Of a stretch of DNA of 64,000 nucleotides, positions 17,336-26,126 are shown piece after piece; the first letter of the stretch is position 1, and every line of letters begins with the position of its first letter. Source of the DNA: an uncultured Bacillota bacterium (lineage in GTDB: Bacteria; Bacillota; Clostridia; Christensenellales; UBA1242); NCBI GenBank assembly GCA_948465545.1, contig CAOJXO010000001.1, forward strand, positions 31,728 to 95,727. Direction: 5' to 3'. The position numbers and the translations under genes are program-made. The notes under the pieces were generated by a model. That model searched no databases. It had not been told where the DNA came from and saw only the letters and a program-made list of their open reading frames with translations.

Positions 17336-18379
17336 ATGGATCTTCAAGTTTTGGTTAATGAATATATAAACAATCAGCTTTTGAAAGTTGATAATTTATC
17401 AACTGAATTAAACGGAAATATGATTGACAGATTGTTTGCCAAGAAGTTTAGAAAATACTCTATTGATCCACAAGTGAGAATTGATGTCGAAACAAAATTA
17501 AACAATATCATTGACAAAAAATTGCCTTTGACCTTTGTTCCAAGTTTTGGTGGATATAAGCATTGGTGGGCACCAACCTATCCAACAATTGATTGGGCAG
17601 AAATCTTCAACATGAAATTTATGCTTGAATATCTTGCACCTATTTGTGCCAACTATCATGACAACAAAAGCACAATCGAATATGAAAGTGAAGAAATCAT
17701 TTTAAGCGAACTCAACAATGTGCCACAATCTGGACTTGACGAATACACAAACACTTTCAGAAAGGCTTTGGAGTTTTTCAACAAAAATCAAAAAGTTGTT
17801 GAAATGAAATTAAGTCTTGCAAGAGAACAATACAAAGACTATAACTTTGACAAACAAAAATTGCTTAAACGAATTGACGAAATGATGGCTGATTACACCG
17901 ATCGTTTCAACAACTACGATTCAGAAGATCAAGCAAGAAGAATACAAAAAGCAAGAACAAACTTTAAATTGAATGGCGTTGTTGATTATTCTCATTTGAG
18001 TGAACAAGAACAAGAAGAACTTTATAAGAAATCCCGCATATTAAACGAGGCTTTCTTGGACGCCGATTATGAAGTGCGTGGGAACGATTTCTTTGAAAAA
18101 GAAAACAACATTCCTTTGTTGTTCTCGTTTGGGCTTGGTCCCGGCGGAGAAGCATGGCTACACATTGGATCGAGCAAATCTTCAATGACAGACTTCTGGG
18201 CAGGCACAGGCATTTTGGAAGTGAGAGAAAACGAACAAATCATTGAAAGAATTTTAAGCAGAACGCAGTTTGAAAATGTTAAAGCCAAACTTGTGAAAGT
18301 CGCTGTTGAAAGCCCTATTTCAAACATCTGCACCCCACTTTCTTACATCTATGTTTATGAAGGACAATTGAATTTTTAG
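17336..18379 (+). CDS. Hypothetical protein, 347 aa, first gene of metabolic operon
   Basis: Soluble protein with no signal peptide. An aromatic-rich block near residues 65-85 (SFGGYKHWWAPTYPTIDWAE) and LFSFGLGPGGEAWLHIGSS near 255-275 look like active-site or ligand-binding regions and suggest an enzyme rather than a structural protein. The middle is charged and helical. I do not recognise the family. It leads a tightly packed operon of kinases and oxidoreductases ending at 25,403, so it probably catalyses a step, perhaps the first, in the same pathway. The ATG is supported by ATGAGG upstream and the promoter at 17,312. Confidence 0.65.
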   Translation: MDLQVLVNEYINNQLLKVDNLSTELNGNMIDRLFAKKFRKYSIDPQVRIDVETKLNNIIDKKLPLTFVPSFGGYKHWWAPTYPTIDWAEIFNMKFMLEYLAPICANYHDNKSTIEYESEEIILSELNNVPQSGLDEYTNTFRKALEFFNKNQKVVEMKLSLAREQYKDYNFDKQKLLKRIDEMMADYTDRFNNYDSEDQARRIQKARTNFKLNGVVDYSHLSEQEQEELYKKSRILNEAFLDADYEVRGNDFFEKENNIPLLFSFGLGPGGEAWLHIGSSKSSMTDFWAGTGILEVRENEQIIERILSRTQFENVKAKLVKVAVESPISNICTPLSYIYVYEGQLNF

Positions 18380-18396
18380 TTAAAAGGGATTTTATA

Positions 18397-19506
18397 ATGG
18401 CAATAAACTATAAAGATATAAACAAACGCATTTGCGATAGAACTGAAAGTTGGTGTTGGCAAACGGACAGAAAAATTTCACAAGAAGAAGTTAGAGAGAT
18501 TTGGCAAGATAAACATCGTGGCATTTCAAGCAAAGAATTGATTGAAAAAGTAAATAACGAACTGAAAGGCAATAAATTGATTTCAATCAATGAAGTTGAC
18601 AAAAACGCACAAGAGAATTTGGGTTTCATCAATTCTGTGAGGGTTGGGACTTTGGATAATGGCAAGAAAGTGATTATTCGCTGTCACCCAAAAGGAATTA
18701 AAAACGGATATTTTCATGTTGAGAGTTTGGTGGCAAAAGAACTCAAAAATATGGGGTTGCCTACCTATTCAACATATTGTATTCATGATTTGGAAGATGA
18801 AAACGATTGTGCATTTCAAGTTATTGAAAAAATCGAAGGAATTGCTGTCAAAAATTGGCTTGAAGCGCACCCAGAAGATACAATGAAGTTGACTTATGAA
18901 ACTGGCAAAATGATGAGAAAAATGCACGCTTTGAAAGTGAAAGGTTTCGGCAGTTTTGATAATGAAAAAGCAAAACTTGGAAAACTTGAATGTTTGCACA
19001 ATTCATTGGCAAACTTTGTAAATTGTGGATTGAAAAATAATTTGGAGACGCTTGTTAAATATAAAACTATTACACAAGAACAATCTGCAAAGATTTTGAA
19101 TTTGTTTTCAAAAGACAATCCATTGTTAGATTGCAAGCAATCTGTTTTAATTCATAACGATTTTGTGGACTGGAACTTATTGACTGACGGAAATACAATC
19201 ACTGGCATTTTGGATTTGGACGAATGTGCTGGCGGTGCAGCTGTTTGTGATATTGCTTCTTGGAGTGGCATGAGTTCACTTGAAAGAGTTGAAGAATTTT
19301 TGAAGGGATATTTTGAAGATGAAAAGCCAAGCCAAGATTTTGACAGAAAATTAAAGTTGATTTCATTTAGGTGGATCATCTCAAATATGTCTTTGAGAAA
19401 TAGCAGACTTGAATATATGCCAGACAATAAATTTTTGCAAAGTCTGATTGCTGATGGAAAGGAACAAATGAAGTTTTATATGAATTATTTTAATTTAGGA
19501 GAATAG
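18397..19506 (+). CDS. APH-fold phosphotransferase (copy 1)
   Basis: 369 aa. The aminoglycoside-phosphotransferase/choline-kinase-like catalytic loop is clear: VLIHNDFVDWNLL (about residue 248-260, HxD...N) followed by GILDLDECAGG, which supplies the metal-binding Asp. The N-terminal lobe has GKKVIIRCHPKG with the ATP-binding lysine. It should phosphorylate a hydroxyl on a small molecule. A second gene at 23,064 encodes a clear paralogue with the same opening pattern (NKRICDRTESWCWQ versus NKKIVDRSDLFYWQ). Two kinases in one operon suggest two phosphorylations or two related substrates. An antibiotic-resistance role is possible but the dehydrogenase neighbours favour metabolism. Confidence 0.85.
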   Translation: MAINYKDINKRICDRTESWCWQTDRKISQEEVREIWQDKHRGISSKELIEKVNNELKGNKLISINEVDKNAQENLGFINSVRVGTLDNGKKVIIRCHPKGIKNGYFHVESLVAKELKNMGLPTYSTYCIHDLEDENDCAFQVIEKIEGIAVKNWLEAHPEDTMKLTYETGKMMRKMHALKVKGFGSFDNEKAKLGKLECLHNSLANFVNCGLKNNLETLVKYKTITQEQSAKILNLFSKDNPLLDCKQSVLIHNDFVDWNLLTDGNTITGILDLDECAGGAAVCDIASWSGMSSLERVEEFLKGYFEDEKPSQDFDRKLKLISFRWIISNMSLRNSRLEYMPDNKFLQSLIADGKEQMKFYMNYFNLGE

Positions 19507-19508
19507 AA

Positions 19509-20249
19509 ATGAGAGTTATTTTAATTACAGGTGCAACATCTGGTGTTGGCTTTGAAGCGGCAAAACTTTTCTCGAAAGACAAAAACACAAAAGTTGTAAG
19601 TTTATCTATTGGCTTAGATAACATTGAGAAGGCAAAGAAGAAATTGCCAAATGCAGATTTTTTGCAATGTGATGTTTCAGATTACAATGCACTGGTGAAA
19701 ATTGCAGAACAAGTTGAACAGAAATATGGCAAAATTGATGTATTAGTAAACAACGCAGGGACTATTATTCCGGGCAACATTGAAACTCTCGCAGTTGATG
19801 ATTGGGATAAAGTGATAAAGAACAACTTTTCAAGTTATTTCTATGTTTCAAAAGCATTTTTGCCTTTACTTAAAAAAGGAACAAATCCTAACATTGTGTG
19901 CATTTCTTCAATCTCTGCAACCGCAGGTGGAAGTTCAATCGCCTACTCTTGTGCAAAAGCAGGCGTGAACATGATTGCACAAACACTTGCAAAAGATTTG
20001 GCACAATATAATATTCGTGTGAACACAATCTCGCCAGGTATGCTTAATTCTGGTTTTCAAATTCACAACAATGTGATGAACGAAGAACAATACAAAGAGA
20101 TGTTAGAAAAACAAAGCGCAAGTTATCCTTTTGGAATTGGCACAGCTTTGGATATTGCAAATGCAATTATCTTCCTTTCAAGTGAAAAAGCAAGTTGGAT
20201 TTCTGGTGCTGATTTACTTGTTGACGGTGGAAAACTTGCAAGCAGATAA
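19509..20249 (+). CDS. Short-chain dehydrogenase/reductase (SDR) 1
   Basis: 246 aa, the standard classical SDR length. TGATSGVGFE near residue 8 is the TGxxxGxG nucleotide-binding loop, NNAGT (about 81) is the NNAG motif, catalytic Ser is in CISSISA and the catalytic pair is YSCAK (about 150-154). SPGML and the C-terminal VDGGKL are also typical. It should oxidise or reduce an alcohol/ketone with NAD(P)H. It starts 3 bp after the kinase stop, with TTTAGGAG as ribosome site, and is followed by a second SDR, so consecutive redox steps on one substrate are likely. Confidence 0.92.
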   Translation: MRVILITGATSGVGFEAAKLFSKDKNTKVVSLSIGLDNIEKAKKKLPNADFLQCDVSDYNALVKIAEQVEQKYGKIDVLVNNAGTIIPGNIETLAVDDWDKVIKNNFSSYFYVSKAFLPLLKKGTNPNIVCISSISATAGGSSIAYSCAKAGVNMIAQTLAKDLAQYNIRVNTISPGMLNSGFQIHNNVMNEEQYKEMLEKQSASYPFGIGTALDIANAIIFLSSEKASWISGADLLVDGGKLASR

Positions 20250-20259
20250 GGAGTAAAAC

Positions 20260-20988
20260 ATGAAAAAAGTTGCATTAGTCACAGGCAGCACAATGGGAAT
20301 TGGACTTGCCACTGCCAAAAAATTGGCAAAGAAAAATATCGTTATCATCAATAGCAATAAAGCAGTTGACAAAGGTTTTATTAAAAAAGAGTTTGGTAAA
20401 AATGCAGAAGTTTATTTCTACAAAGCTGACATTTCAAACAAAGAAGATTTGATTGCTATGCGTGATTGGATTAAAAAGAAGTTTGGAAGGCTTGATTATT
20501 TATCCGCACACGCAGGCATTATTCCGCTTCCATGTGGGATTGATGACATAACAGATGAGAATATGCACAAAACAATCGACACCAACCTTATTGGCACTTT
20601 CAACACTGTCAAATTGTTTGGCAATCTTATCAAAGAAACTGCCAAGAAAGGTGCGATTTGCTGCACAACATCTGTTGACGGAATTATTGGCGAGCCATAC
20701 GCAGTTATTTACTCAACAACAAAAGCAGGTATAATTTCACTCACAAAATCTTATGCAAGATATTTTGGCGAGGATATTCGTGTAAATGCAGTTGCACCCG
20801 GACTTATTGACACCCCACTCACAGCAAACTCTGGTGAAGATCCGGCTGCCACAACTGATTTTTCAATCATTAAAAGAATGGGCAAGCCAGAAGAAATTGC
20901 AAATGCAATCGCCTTTCTATTGTCAGACGAGGCAAGTTTTATAACAGGACAAATTCTTGCTGTTGACGGTGGATTTACATTAAAGTAA
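20260..20988 (+). CDS. Short-chain dehydrogenase/reductase (SDR) 2
   Basis: 242 aa. TGSTMGIG near residue 8 binds the cofactor, the NNAG motif is replaced by SAHAGI (about 82-87), catalytic Ser is in CTTSVDG, and YSTTK (about 151-155) is the catalytic Tyr-Lys pair; APGLIDTPL and the end VDGGFTLK fit FabG-like SDRs. It differs enough from SDR 1 to be a separate enzyme rather than a recent duplication. Ribosome site AAGGAG. Cytosolic, acting in the same unknown pathway. Confidence 0.9.
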   Translation: MKKVALVTGSTMGIGLATAKKLAKKNIVIINSNKAVDKGFIKKEFGKNAEVYFYKADISNKEDLIAMRDWIKKKFGRLDYLSAHAGIIPLPCGIDDITDENMHKTIDTNLIGTFNTVKLFGNLIKETAKKGAICCTTSVDGIIGEPYAVIYSTTKAGIISLTKSYARYFGEDIRVNAVAPGLIDTPLTANSGEDPAATTDFSIIKRMGKPEEIANAIAFLLSDEASFITGQILAVDGGFTLK

Positions 20989-21002
20989 AAAGGAGAAAAG
21001 AG

Positions 21003-22106
21003 ATGAAAAAGGTTAAAATAGGCATTATTGGAACAGGTGTTGGAATAAGGACTCATTTGAAAGGGTTTAGAACACTTGAAACGGCGGAAGTTGTTGCGAT
21101 TTCTGGAAGCAATCCAAAAAGGAGCCAAGAATTTGCTGAAAAGTATGACATTCCTTTTGCTTGCGCTGACTATAAAGAACTATGTGATCGTGAAGATCTT
21201 GACCTTATTTGCATTACAACGCCAAATAGACTGCACTTTGACATGGTAAAATATGCACTTAAAACTGGCAAACATATCCTTTGTGAAAAACCATTATCTG
21301 ACGATAGCAAAGAAGTTAAGGAGTTGATAAAACTAACTAAGGATTACAATAACCTTACTCTTGTTGATCACCAACTTAGATTTAATCCGTATATTCAAAA
21401 AATAAAGAGTTTAATTGATAAAGGCACTCTTGGAAAAGTATATTTAGTCAAAATCAATCAACAGGGATCTGGTTTTGCAAATGAAAATGCTGCTTGGTGT
21501 TGGAGTTTTGATGAATCGCAAGGCGGTGGTGTTCGTTTGGCTATGGCTTCACATCTAACTGATTTGATACAATATTGGTTTAATTCCCCAAAGCCAACAA
21601 GTGTTATGGGCTATCTTAATCCAATCACAAAAGAAAGAAAAGACGCAAAAGATAAAGTGAAAAAAGTGTCTGCAAGCACCGTTTGCAACGCAACAATAAA
21701 CTTTGCTGATGAAATGCAAGCGATATTTACAATCAACGCGGGCTCTTATATGGAATCTCGTTTTGACATCCATATCTTCGGTGATAAAGGCGAACTTACA
21801 TTCTCGCTTCAAGACAAACTGAGTTTATTTTTGCGTTCCAATGTTGGCACAAAACAACAAGTGGAAGTATGCGGGGTTTTTGATGATGAAAAAGCAAATA
21901 AAGCTTCAATCTTTTCGGGCTCATTTAGATACTTCGCACCAAAACTTGTAAATTCAATCTTAAAGAAAAAATATGACGCGATTAAAGAATGTGCAACATT
22001 CTCTGACGCTGAATACAACTTGAAGATTTTGGACGCTATCAAAGAGTCCGCAAATACAGGTCTATCAGTCCAATTAAACAAGCCTAAAACAAATAAAAAT
22101 ATTTAA
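21003..22106 (+). CDS. Gfo/Idh/MocA-family oxidoreductase
   Basis: 367 aa. The N-terminal Rossmann loop is GIIGTGVGIRTH (about residues 7-18), and the sugar-oxidoreductase signature is HILCEKPLS (about 91-99) with the conserved EKP lysine. A C-terminal alpha/beta substrate domain follows. Family members oxidise sugars, inositols or aminosugars with NAD(P), often alongside SDRs and kinases. Ribosome site AAAAGGAG. Together with the kinases it hints at a cyclitol- or sugar-derived product. Confidence 0.92.
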   Translation: MKKVKIGIIGTGVGIRTHLKGFRTLETAEVVAISGSNPKRSQEFAEKYDIPFACADYKELCDREDLDLICITTPNRLHFDMVKYALKTGKHILCEKPLSDDSKEVKELIKLTKDYNNLTLVDHQLRFNPYIQKIKSLIDKGTLGKVYLVKINQQGSGFANENAAWCWSFDESQGGGVRLAMASHLTDLIQYWFNSPKPTSVMGYLNPITKERKDAKDKVKKVSASTVCNATINFADEMQAIFTINAGSYMESRFDIHIFGDKGELTFSLQDKLSLFLRSNVGTKQQVEVCGVFDDEKANKASIFSGSFRYFAPKLVNSILKKKYDAIKECATFSDAEYNLKILDAIKESANTGLSVQLNKPKTNKNI

Positions 22107-22124
22107 TTTGGAGTTTTAATAGCA

Positions 22125-23048
22125 TTGAAACAAGGGATTCAAAAAAGAATTGATGAACGATTTAAAGATGTAAAAGGTATAAGCCCAGAATGGTTTATAA
22201 GATTTTTTGATATGCTTGATAAATGTGGAGTTGCCCAAGAGACAATCTCAAAGGCGTTGGACTTTGCATTGAGTGAAGAAAATCTCAACTCAACTGCAAA
22301 AAGTAGCAATCGTGACGGTTTTAATAAAGATCCCCGCCATACACCCGCTATGCTTGACGAATTCTTTACATATTTGACAAATATATCAAATGAAATAGGG
22401 ATTGACCGCTTCCGCGAATTTTTGGAAGATACCCTTTCACAAATGGAAATTGACTTTGATGATCTCTCAAAACAAGATCATACAAAAAACACTTGCTTTA
22501 AAAATTTATTCTTAAAATACTTAGTCAAATCGCACCCAAAAGATGTGCAGCTTATCAATAGCAAAACACCAATCGAAGAATTGTCGCCAGAAACTGATAT
22601 AAGCACAATTGATTTGAAAATTGGCGGAATGTCAATCGGTGACATTCATTTTGAAGAAGTTGCAGGCAACCCACCAATGATAACTTTCACAGATTTGAGA
22701 ACTTTGCCCGGATTGGAAAGAATGGGCTTGGGAAGTTATGTTTTCAGAGAATTTTGCAAACAAGTCAACGAACATAAACATGGCTACTCTGTTTTGGCTT
22801 GGAATGTTGTAAAAGACAAAGACGGAAGCAAAGTATATCCAAAATGGGGCGCCTACCCTGTAAAAGCCTATGTTGAGAACGATTTTTGGGAAATTGACAC
22901 CACCCCACTCACAGACAAAGAAATGGACGAATGGTATGGTGCCCATGGCAGAGCATATTATTTCTCGCCAGAGAAGATTGAAGAAATAAGCAAACAACCT
23001 AACAATCGCTATGGCAAACAAGAAAAAGTTGAAGAACTTGCATTGTAA
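22125..23048 (+). CDS. Hypothetical protein with possible GNAT-like region, 307 aa
   Basis: Starts at TTG 22125, taken because GGAG lies about 11 bases upstream and no ATG fits. The first 130 residues are helical. From about residue 165 a strand-rich segment (KIGGMSIGDIHFEEV) leads to LERMGLGSYVFREFCKQV, which resembles the acyl-CoA-binding turn and helix of GNAT acetyltransferases, and then AWNVVKDKDGSKVYPKWGAYPV. This is suggestive, not diagnostic. It sits between the Gfo/Idh enzyme and the second kinase in the same operon, so a modifying step in the same pathway is plausible. Confidence 0.6.
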   Translation: MKQGIQKRIDERFKDVKGISPEWFIRFFDMLDKCGVAQETISKALDFALSEENLNSTAKSSNRDGFNKDPRHTPAMLDEFFTYLTNISNEIGIDRFREFLEDTLSQMEIDFDDLSKQDHTKNTCFKNLFLKYLVKSHPKDVQLINSKTPIEELSPETDISTIDLKIGGMSIGDIHFEEVAGNPPMITFTDLRTLPGLERMGLGSYVFREFCKQVNEHKHGYSVLAWNVVKDKDGSKVYPKWGAYPVKAYVENDFWEIDTTPLTDKEMDEWYGAHGRAYYFSPEKIEEISKQPNNRYGKQEKVEELAL

Positions 23049-23063
23049 ATTTAAGGAGCGAAT

Positions 23064-24164
23064 ATGAATTTAGCAGAAGTTAATAAAAAGATTGTTGATA
23101 GAAGTGATTTGTTCTATTGGCAAGCTGAAAGACGTGTGACTGAACAGGAAGCAGCTGAAATATGGAAAGACAGACACGCCGCGATCAAAAATGACGAATT
23201 GTTGAAAGCTGTAAATAAAGCACTTGTTGGAGAGAAGTGTGTTTCTATTGATGAAGTAGATCCCGAAAAACAAGAAGCAAATGGAAGTGTAAATTCAAAT
23301 CGCATTGGATATTTGGCAAATGGGAAAAAAGTGATTATTCGTTGCCACCCACGCGGAGTTAAAAACGGATACTTCCATGTGGAATCTCTTGCTGCCAATT
23401 TGTTGGCGGAACATGGGCTGCCAACTTATCACACTTATGCAATCCATGATTGCGAAAATGAAAACGATTGTGCATTTCAAGTTATTGAAAGAATTGACGG
23501 AATAAACATTGAAAACTTTTTACAAGCACACCCAGAGAAAGAACAAAAACTTGTTTTTGAAATGGGAAAAACAATGGCGAATATCCACAAAATCAAAGTT
23601 GAAGGATTTGGACCTTTTGATAATGAACTTGCAAAAAAAGGAATTTTGAAAGGCGTTCACAACACTCTTTACGAGTCTGTTCTTGCAGGACTTGATTTTG
23701 ATTTGGAAACGCTTGTCAGACACAATGTTTTGACAGCAGAAAAAGCAAAACAACATAAAGACTTATTTGTTGCAAGCAAAGAACTACTCTCATGTAAACA
23801 GGGAGTTTTGGTGCATAACGACATGGCAGACTGGAACTTGTTGACTGACGGAAAAACAGTCAATGGTGTTCTTGATTTTGACGAATGTGTTGGAAGTGAT
23901 CCTGTGACAGATGTTGCTTGTTGGAGTTTATTCTTCACTCCAAGCAGGTTAAAAAAATTTCTTGAAGGCTATTTTTCAATTGCGGAAAAGCCTAACAACT
24001 TTGAACAAAAATTTCAATTGTTGAAATTGAGATACTCACTTTCTAAAATGACTTTAAGAACAAGACGATATTCTTATGAACAAAGTGATTTCATGAAGAA
24101 AATGATTGAAGTTGGGAAAGAAAGTTTGCGAGCTGGCGAACAATATTTTGGATTGACAAAATAA
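23064..24164 (+). CDS. APH-fold phosphotransferase (copy 2)
   Basis: 366 aa, clearly paralogous to the kinase at 18,397 over its whole length. The catalytic loop is VLVHNDMADWNLL and the metal-binding segment is GVLDFDECVG; the ATP lysine is in GKKVIIRCHPRG. Conserved segments such as NGYFHVES and HDxExENDCAFQVIE are shared by both. Retention of both copies with full catalytic residues suggests different substrates. Ribosome site AAGGAG, 15 bp after the previous gene. Confidence 0.85.
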   Translation: MNLAEVNKKIVDRSDLFYWQAERRVTEQEAAEIWKDRHAAIKNDELLKAVNKALVGEKCVSIDEVDPEKQEANGSVNSNRIGYLANGKKVIIRCHPRGVKNGYFHVESLAANLLAEHGLPTYHTYAIHDCENENDCAFQVIERIDGINIENFLQAHPEKEQKLVFEMGKTMANIHKIKVEGFGPFDNELAKKGILKGVHNTLYESVLAGLDFDLETLVRHNVLTAEKAKQHKDLFVASKELLSCKQGVLVHNDMADWNLLTDGKTVNGVLDFDECVGSDPVTDVACWSLFFTPSRLKKFLEGYFSIAEKPNNFEQKFQLLKLRYSLSKMTLRTRRYSYEQSDFMKKMIEVGKESLRAGEQYFGLTK

Positions 24165-24180
24165 TTTTTTAGGAGAGATT

Positions 24181-25068
24181 ATGTTTAATAAAATCGTGGT
24201 TGTTGAGCCTGTTTATATTAAAAAAGAAGGCTTGGAAGAATTGAAAAAATATTGCAAAGAGATGAAAGTCTTTAAAACAGAAGCAAAATCAAATGAAGAG
24301 AAAATCAAACGCATTAAAGACGCCGATTGCATATTGGTGTCACATAAAACAATTATTGATAAAGAAGTTTTAGATAATTGCCCAAACTTAAAATTTATTC
24401 ATCTTTGCTGTTCTTATTATGGCCCACAATTTTGTAAAACTGATATACAGCATGCAAGCCAAAAAGGAATTAAATTTGCGTATTTGCAAGAATATGGAGA
24501 CAATGGCGTTATCGAATACACTATTGCTTCTGTTATAAACTTACAACATGGAATATATGGCAAAAAGTGGCGCAAAGAAGTCAATGACCTAACAGCAATA
24601 AAGGTTGGAATATTGGGCTTAGGCGATTTGGGAACAAAGATTGCAAAAGCCTTTAATTTCTTCGGCACACAAGTTTACTATTATAGCAAGACAAGAAAAA
24701 AGGAACTTGAAAACAAAAATCTGATATATAAGCCACTTGATGAATTGCTGAAAACTGTTGATGTTTTGTCAATAAATCTGAATAGAGATGTTTGTTTAAT
24801 TGGTGGAGATAAATTGAAGATTTTTGGCAATGACAAAATAATTGTCAATACATCAATCGGACAATGTTATGAAGTGAGCAGTTTGAAAAAGTGGTTAAAA
24901 CACAAAGACAATTTTTATGTATGTGACAACTCTAACATAAACAACAATCTTGATTTGCCGAATTATGAAAATGTCATTTGTCTTGATCGTGACAGCGGCG
25001 TGACAAAAGAAACATTGGAAAGAGCAACCGAACAAATAATCAACAATATTAAAACAAATTGTAAATGA
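24181..25068 (+). CDS. D-isomer-specific 2-hydroxyacid dehydrogenase-like protein
   Basis: 295 aa. The NAD-binding loop is VGILGLGDLGTKIAKAF (about residues 142-158) inside the Rossmann domain. The upstream substrate-domain segment (DCILVSHKTIIDKEVL) and the later IIVNTSIGQC pattern match the family. The protein is slightly shorter than usual, and the Arg/Glu/His catalytic trio is not fully evident, so substrate or activity may differ. NAD-dependent oxidation of a 2-hydroxyacid or reduction of a 2-ketoacid is the expected chemistry. Ribosome site TAGGAGAG. Confidence 0.85.
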   Translation: MFNKIVVVEPVYIKKEGLEELKKYCKEMKVFKTEAKSNEEKIKRIKDADCILVSHKTIIDKEVLDNCPNLKFIHLCCSYYGPQFCKTDIQHASQKGIKFAYLQEYGDNGVIEYTIASVINLQHGIYGKKWRKEVNDLTAIKVGILGLGDLGTKIAKAFNFFGTQVYYYSKTRKKELENKNLIYKPLDELLKTVDVLSINLNRDVCLIGGDKLKIFGNDKIIVNTSIGQCYEVSSLKKWLKHKDNFYVCDNSNINNNLDLPNYENVICLDRDSGVTKETLERATEQIINNIKTNCK

Positions 25069-25076
25069 GGTAAAAA

Positions 25077-25403
25077 ATGATTTATGAATTGAGACGATAT
25101 GAAGTCGCACCCGGAAGAATGAGCGAACTTCATGAAAGATTTGAAAAGCACACTTTGAGATTGTTTGAAAAATTTGGCATCAAGCCGGTGGCTTTTTGGA
25201 CTTCTCTTGTTGGCGAAGATCCTAACTGCCTAACATATCTCTTGCAGTTTGAAAATTTGGAAGCCCAAAAGCAAGCATGGGATTTGTTTATGAAAGATGA
25301 GGAGCGCATTGAAATTTGGAACAAAAGCAATGAGAACGGAAAACTTGTTGTAAATATTATAAGTAAAACCTTATCCCCTACGGAATATTCTCCTTTACAA
25401 TAA
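25077..25403 (+). CDS. NIPSNAP family protein
   Basis: 108 aa, one NIPSNAP (ferredoxin-like alpha/beta) domain. The opening MIYELRRYEVAPGRMSEL and the middle GIKPVAFWTSLVGEDPNCL-type pattern are diagnostic. Bacterial single-domain members occur beside catabolic enzymes and may bind or isomerise small reactive compounds; function is poorly known. It is the last gene of the nine-gene operon, 8 bp after the dehydrogenase, and is followed by a terminator. Confidence 0.88.
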   Translation: MIYELRRYEVAPGRMSELHERFEKHTLRLFEKFGIKPVAFWTSLVGEDPNCLTYLLQFENLEAQKQAWDLFMKDEERIEIWNKSNENGKLVVNIISKTLSPTEYSPLQ

Positions 25404-25431
25404 ACATTAAAAAAAGTTAAAAATTTTTATA

Positions 25432-25462
25432 AAAACACTTGCATTATTTTTGCAAGTGTTTT
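25432..25462 (+). terminator. Terminator / dyad overlapping the lexA-like promoter
   Basis: Perfect 12-bp arms AAAACACTTGCA/TGCAAGTGTTTT with a 7-nt loop. It ends the nine-gene operon and at the same time covers the -35 box (25,439-25,444) of the next promoter, so it could also be a protein-binding dyad. Confidence 0.75.
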
Positions 25463-25467
25463 ATAAT
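25439..25467 (+). promoter_or_regulatory. Sigma-A promoter of the LexA-like gene
   Basis: TTGCAT at 25,439-25,444 and TATAAT at 25,462-25,467 are spaced by exactly 17 bp, the best promoter in the window. Confidence 0.8.
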
Positions 25468-25469
25468 GC

Positions 25470-25502
25470 TTTCATAAACAAACGGTGCGTTTGTTTATGA
25501 AA
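25470..25502. promoter_or_regulatory. Perfect 15-bp dyad operator at the lexA-like start site
   Basis: Arms at 25,470-25,484 and 25,488-25,502 (core CATAAACAAACG / CGTTTGTTTATG) around a 3-bp spacer sit just downstream of the -10 box, over the expected transcription start. This position is typical of an autorepressor site, presumably for the LexA-like protein encoded at 25,520. Confidence 0.75.
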
Positions 25503-25519
25503 TACGAGGAGCCCGAAAG

Positions 25520-26116
25520 ATGAAAGTGATAAGCGAAGAAAAAGTTGGACTTGTGAGAGACTTTATAAAGGATTTCCAACAAAAAGAAGGACGAGCACCG
25601 TCTTTTAGACAGATTGCAAAGGCTTGCTGTTTCCAAAGTTTGCAAACTGCCCACAAATATGTTGCCATTCTTCAAAGTCGCGGTGAAATTGAAAAATGCG
25701 ACACTGGCAAAATTGCAGTCCCTTTCAACTTGCAAAAAGGCCGAACTATTGTAGCCCCATTAGTCGGAGATATTGCTTGTGGCCCACAAATACTGGCAGT
25801 CCAAAATATTGAAGCTACATATCAGCTTCCAACCGCCATTTTTGGAAATGTCCCAATAATGACATTACACGCCAAAGGCGACAGTATGATTGGTGTTGGA
25901 ATCTACGACGGAGACTTGATCGTTGCAACGATTTGCAACGAAGCCAAAAATGGAGATATTGTTGTTGCGCTTATTGACGACTCTGCCACTGTAAAGACCT
26001 ATTACAAAAGAAATGGAAAGCACGTCTTACACCCTGAAAACCCAGAGTATGATGACATCTATCCAGAAAATCTTGTTATACAAGGAATTGTAAAACATAA
26101 CATTCATAGTTTTTAG
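25520..26116 (+). CDS. LexA-like S24 self-cleaving repressor
   Basis: 198 aa. An N-terminal winged-helix DNA-binding domain (GRAPSFRQIAKACCFQSLQTAHKYV, residues about 24-48) is followed by a LexA-type S24 domain. The cleavage site is Cys-Gly in GDIACGPQ (about residues 84-91) rather than Ala-Gly; the Ser nucleophile is in KGDSMIG (about 120) and the general-base Lys is in ATVKTYY (about 158). It should be cleaved on RecA activation. It sits at the head of the regulatory module before the transfer genes, with a perfect dyad over its own start site, so it probably holds the element silent and releases it upon DNA damage. It is more likely the element's regulator than the host LexA. Confidence 0.9.
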   Translation: MKVISEEKVGLVRDFIKDFQQKEGRAPSFRQIAKACCFQSLQTAHKYVAILQSRGEIEKCDTGKIAVPFNLQKGRTIVAPLVGDIACGPQILAVQNIEATYQLPTAIFGNVPIMTLHAKGDSMIGVGIYDGDLIVATICNEAKNGDIVVALIDDSATVKTYYKRNGKHVLHPENPEYDDIYPENLVIQGIVKHNIHSF

Positions 26117-26126
26117 GAGGCTTAAA

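Noticed and set aside
18397-24164. Aminoglycoside resistance genes
   Set aside because: The APH fold is shared by many metabolic kinases, and the dehydrogenase-rich operon argues for metabolism.
25520-26116. Host chromosomal lexA
   Set aside because: Its position inside the element ahead of transfer genes and its unusual dyad favour an element-specific regulator.
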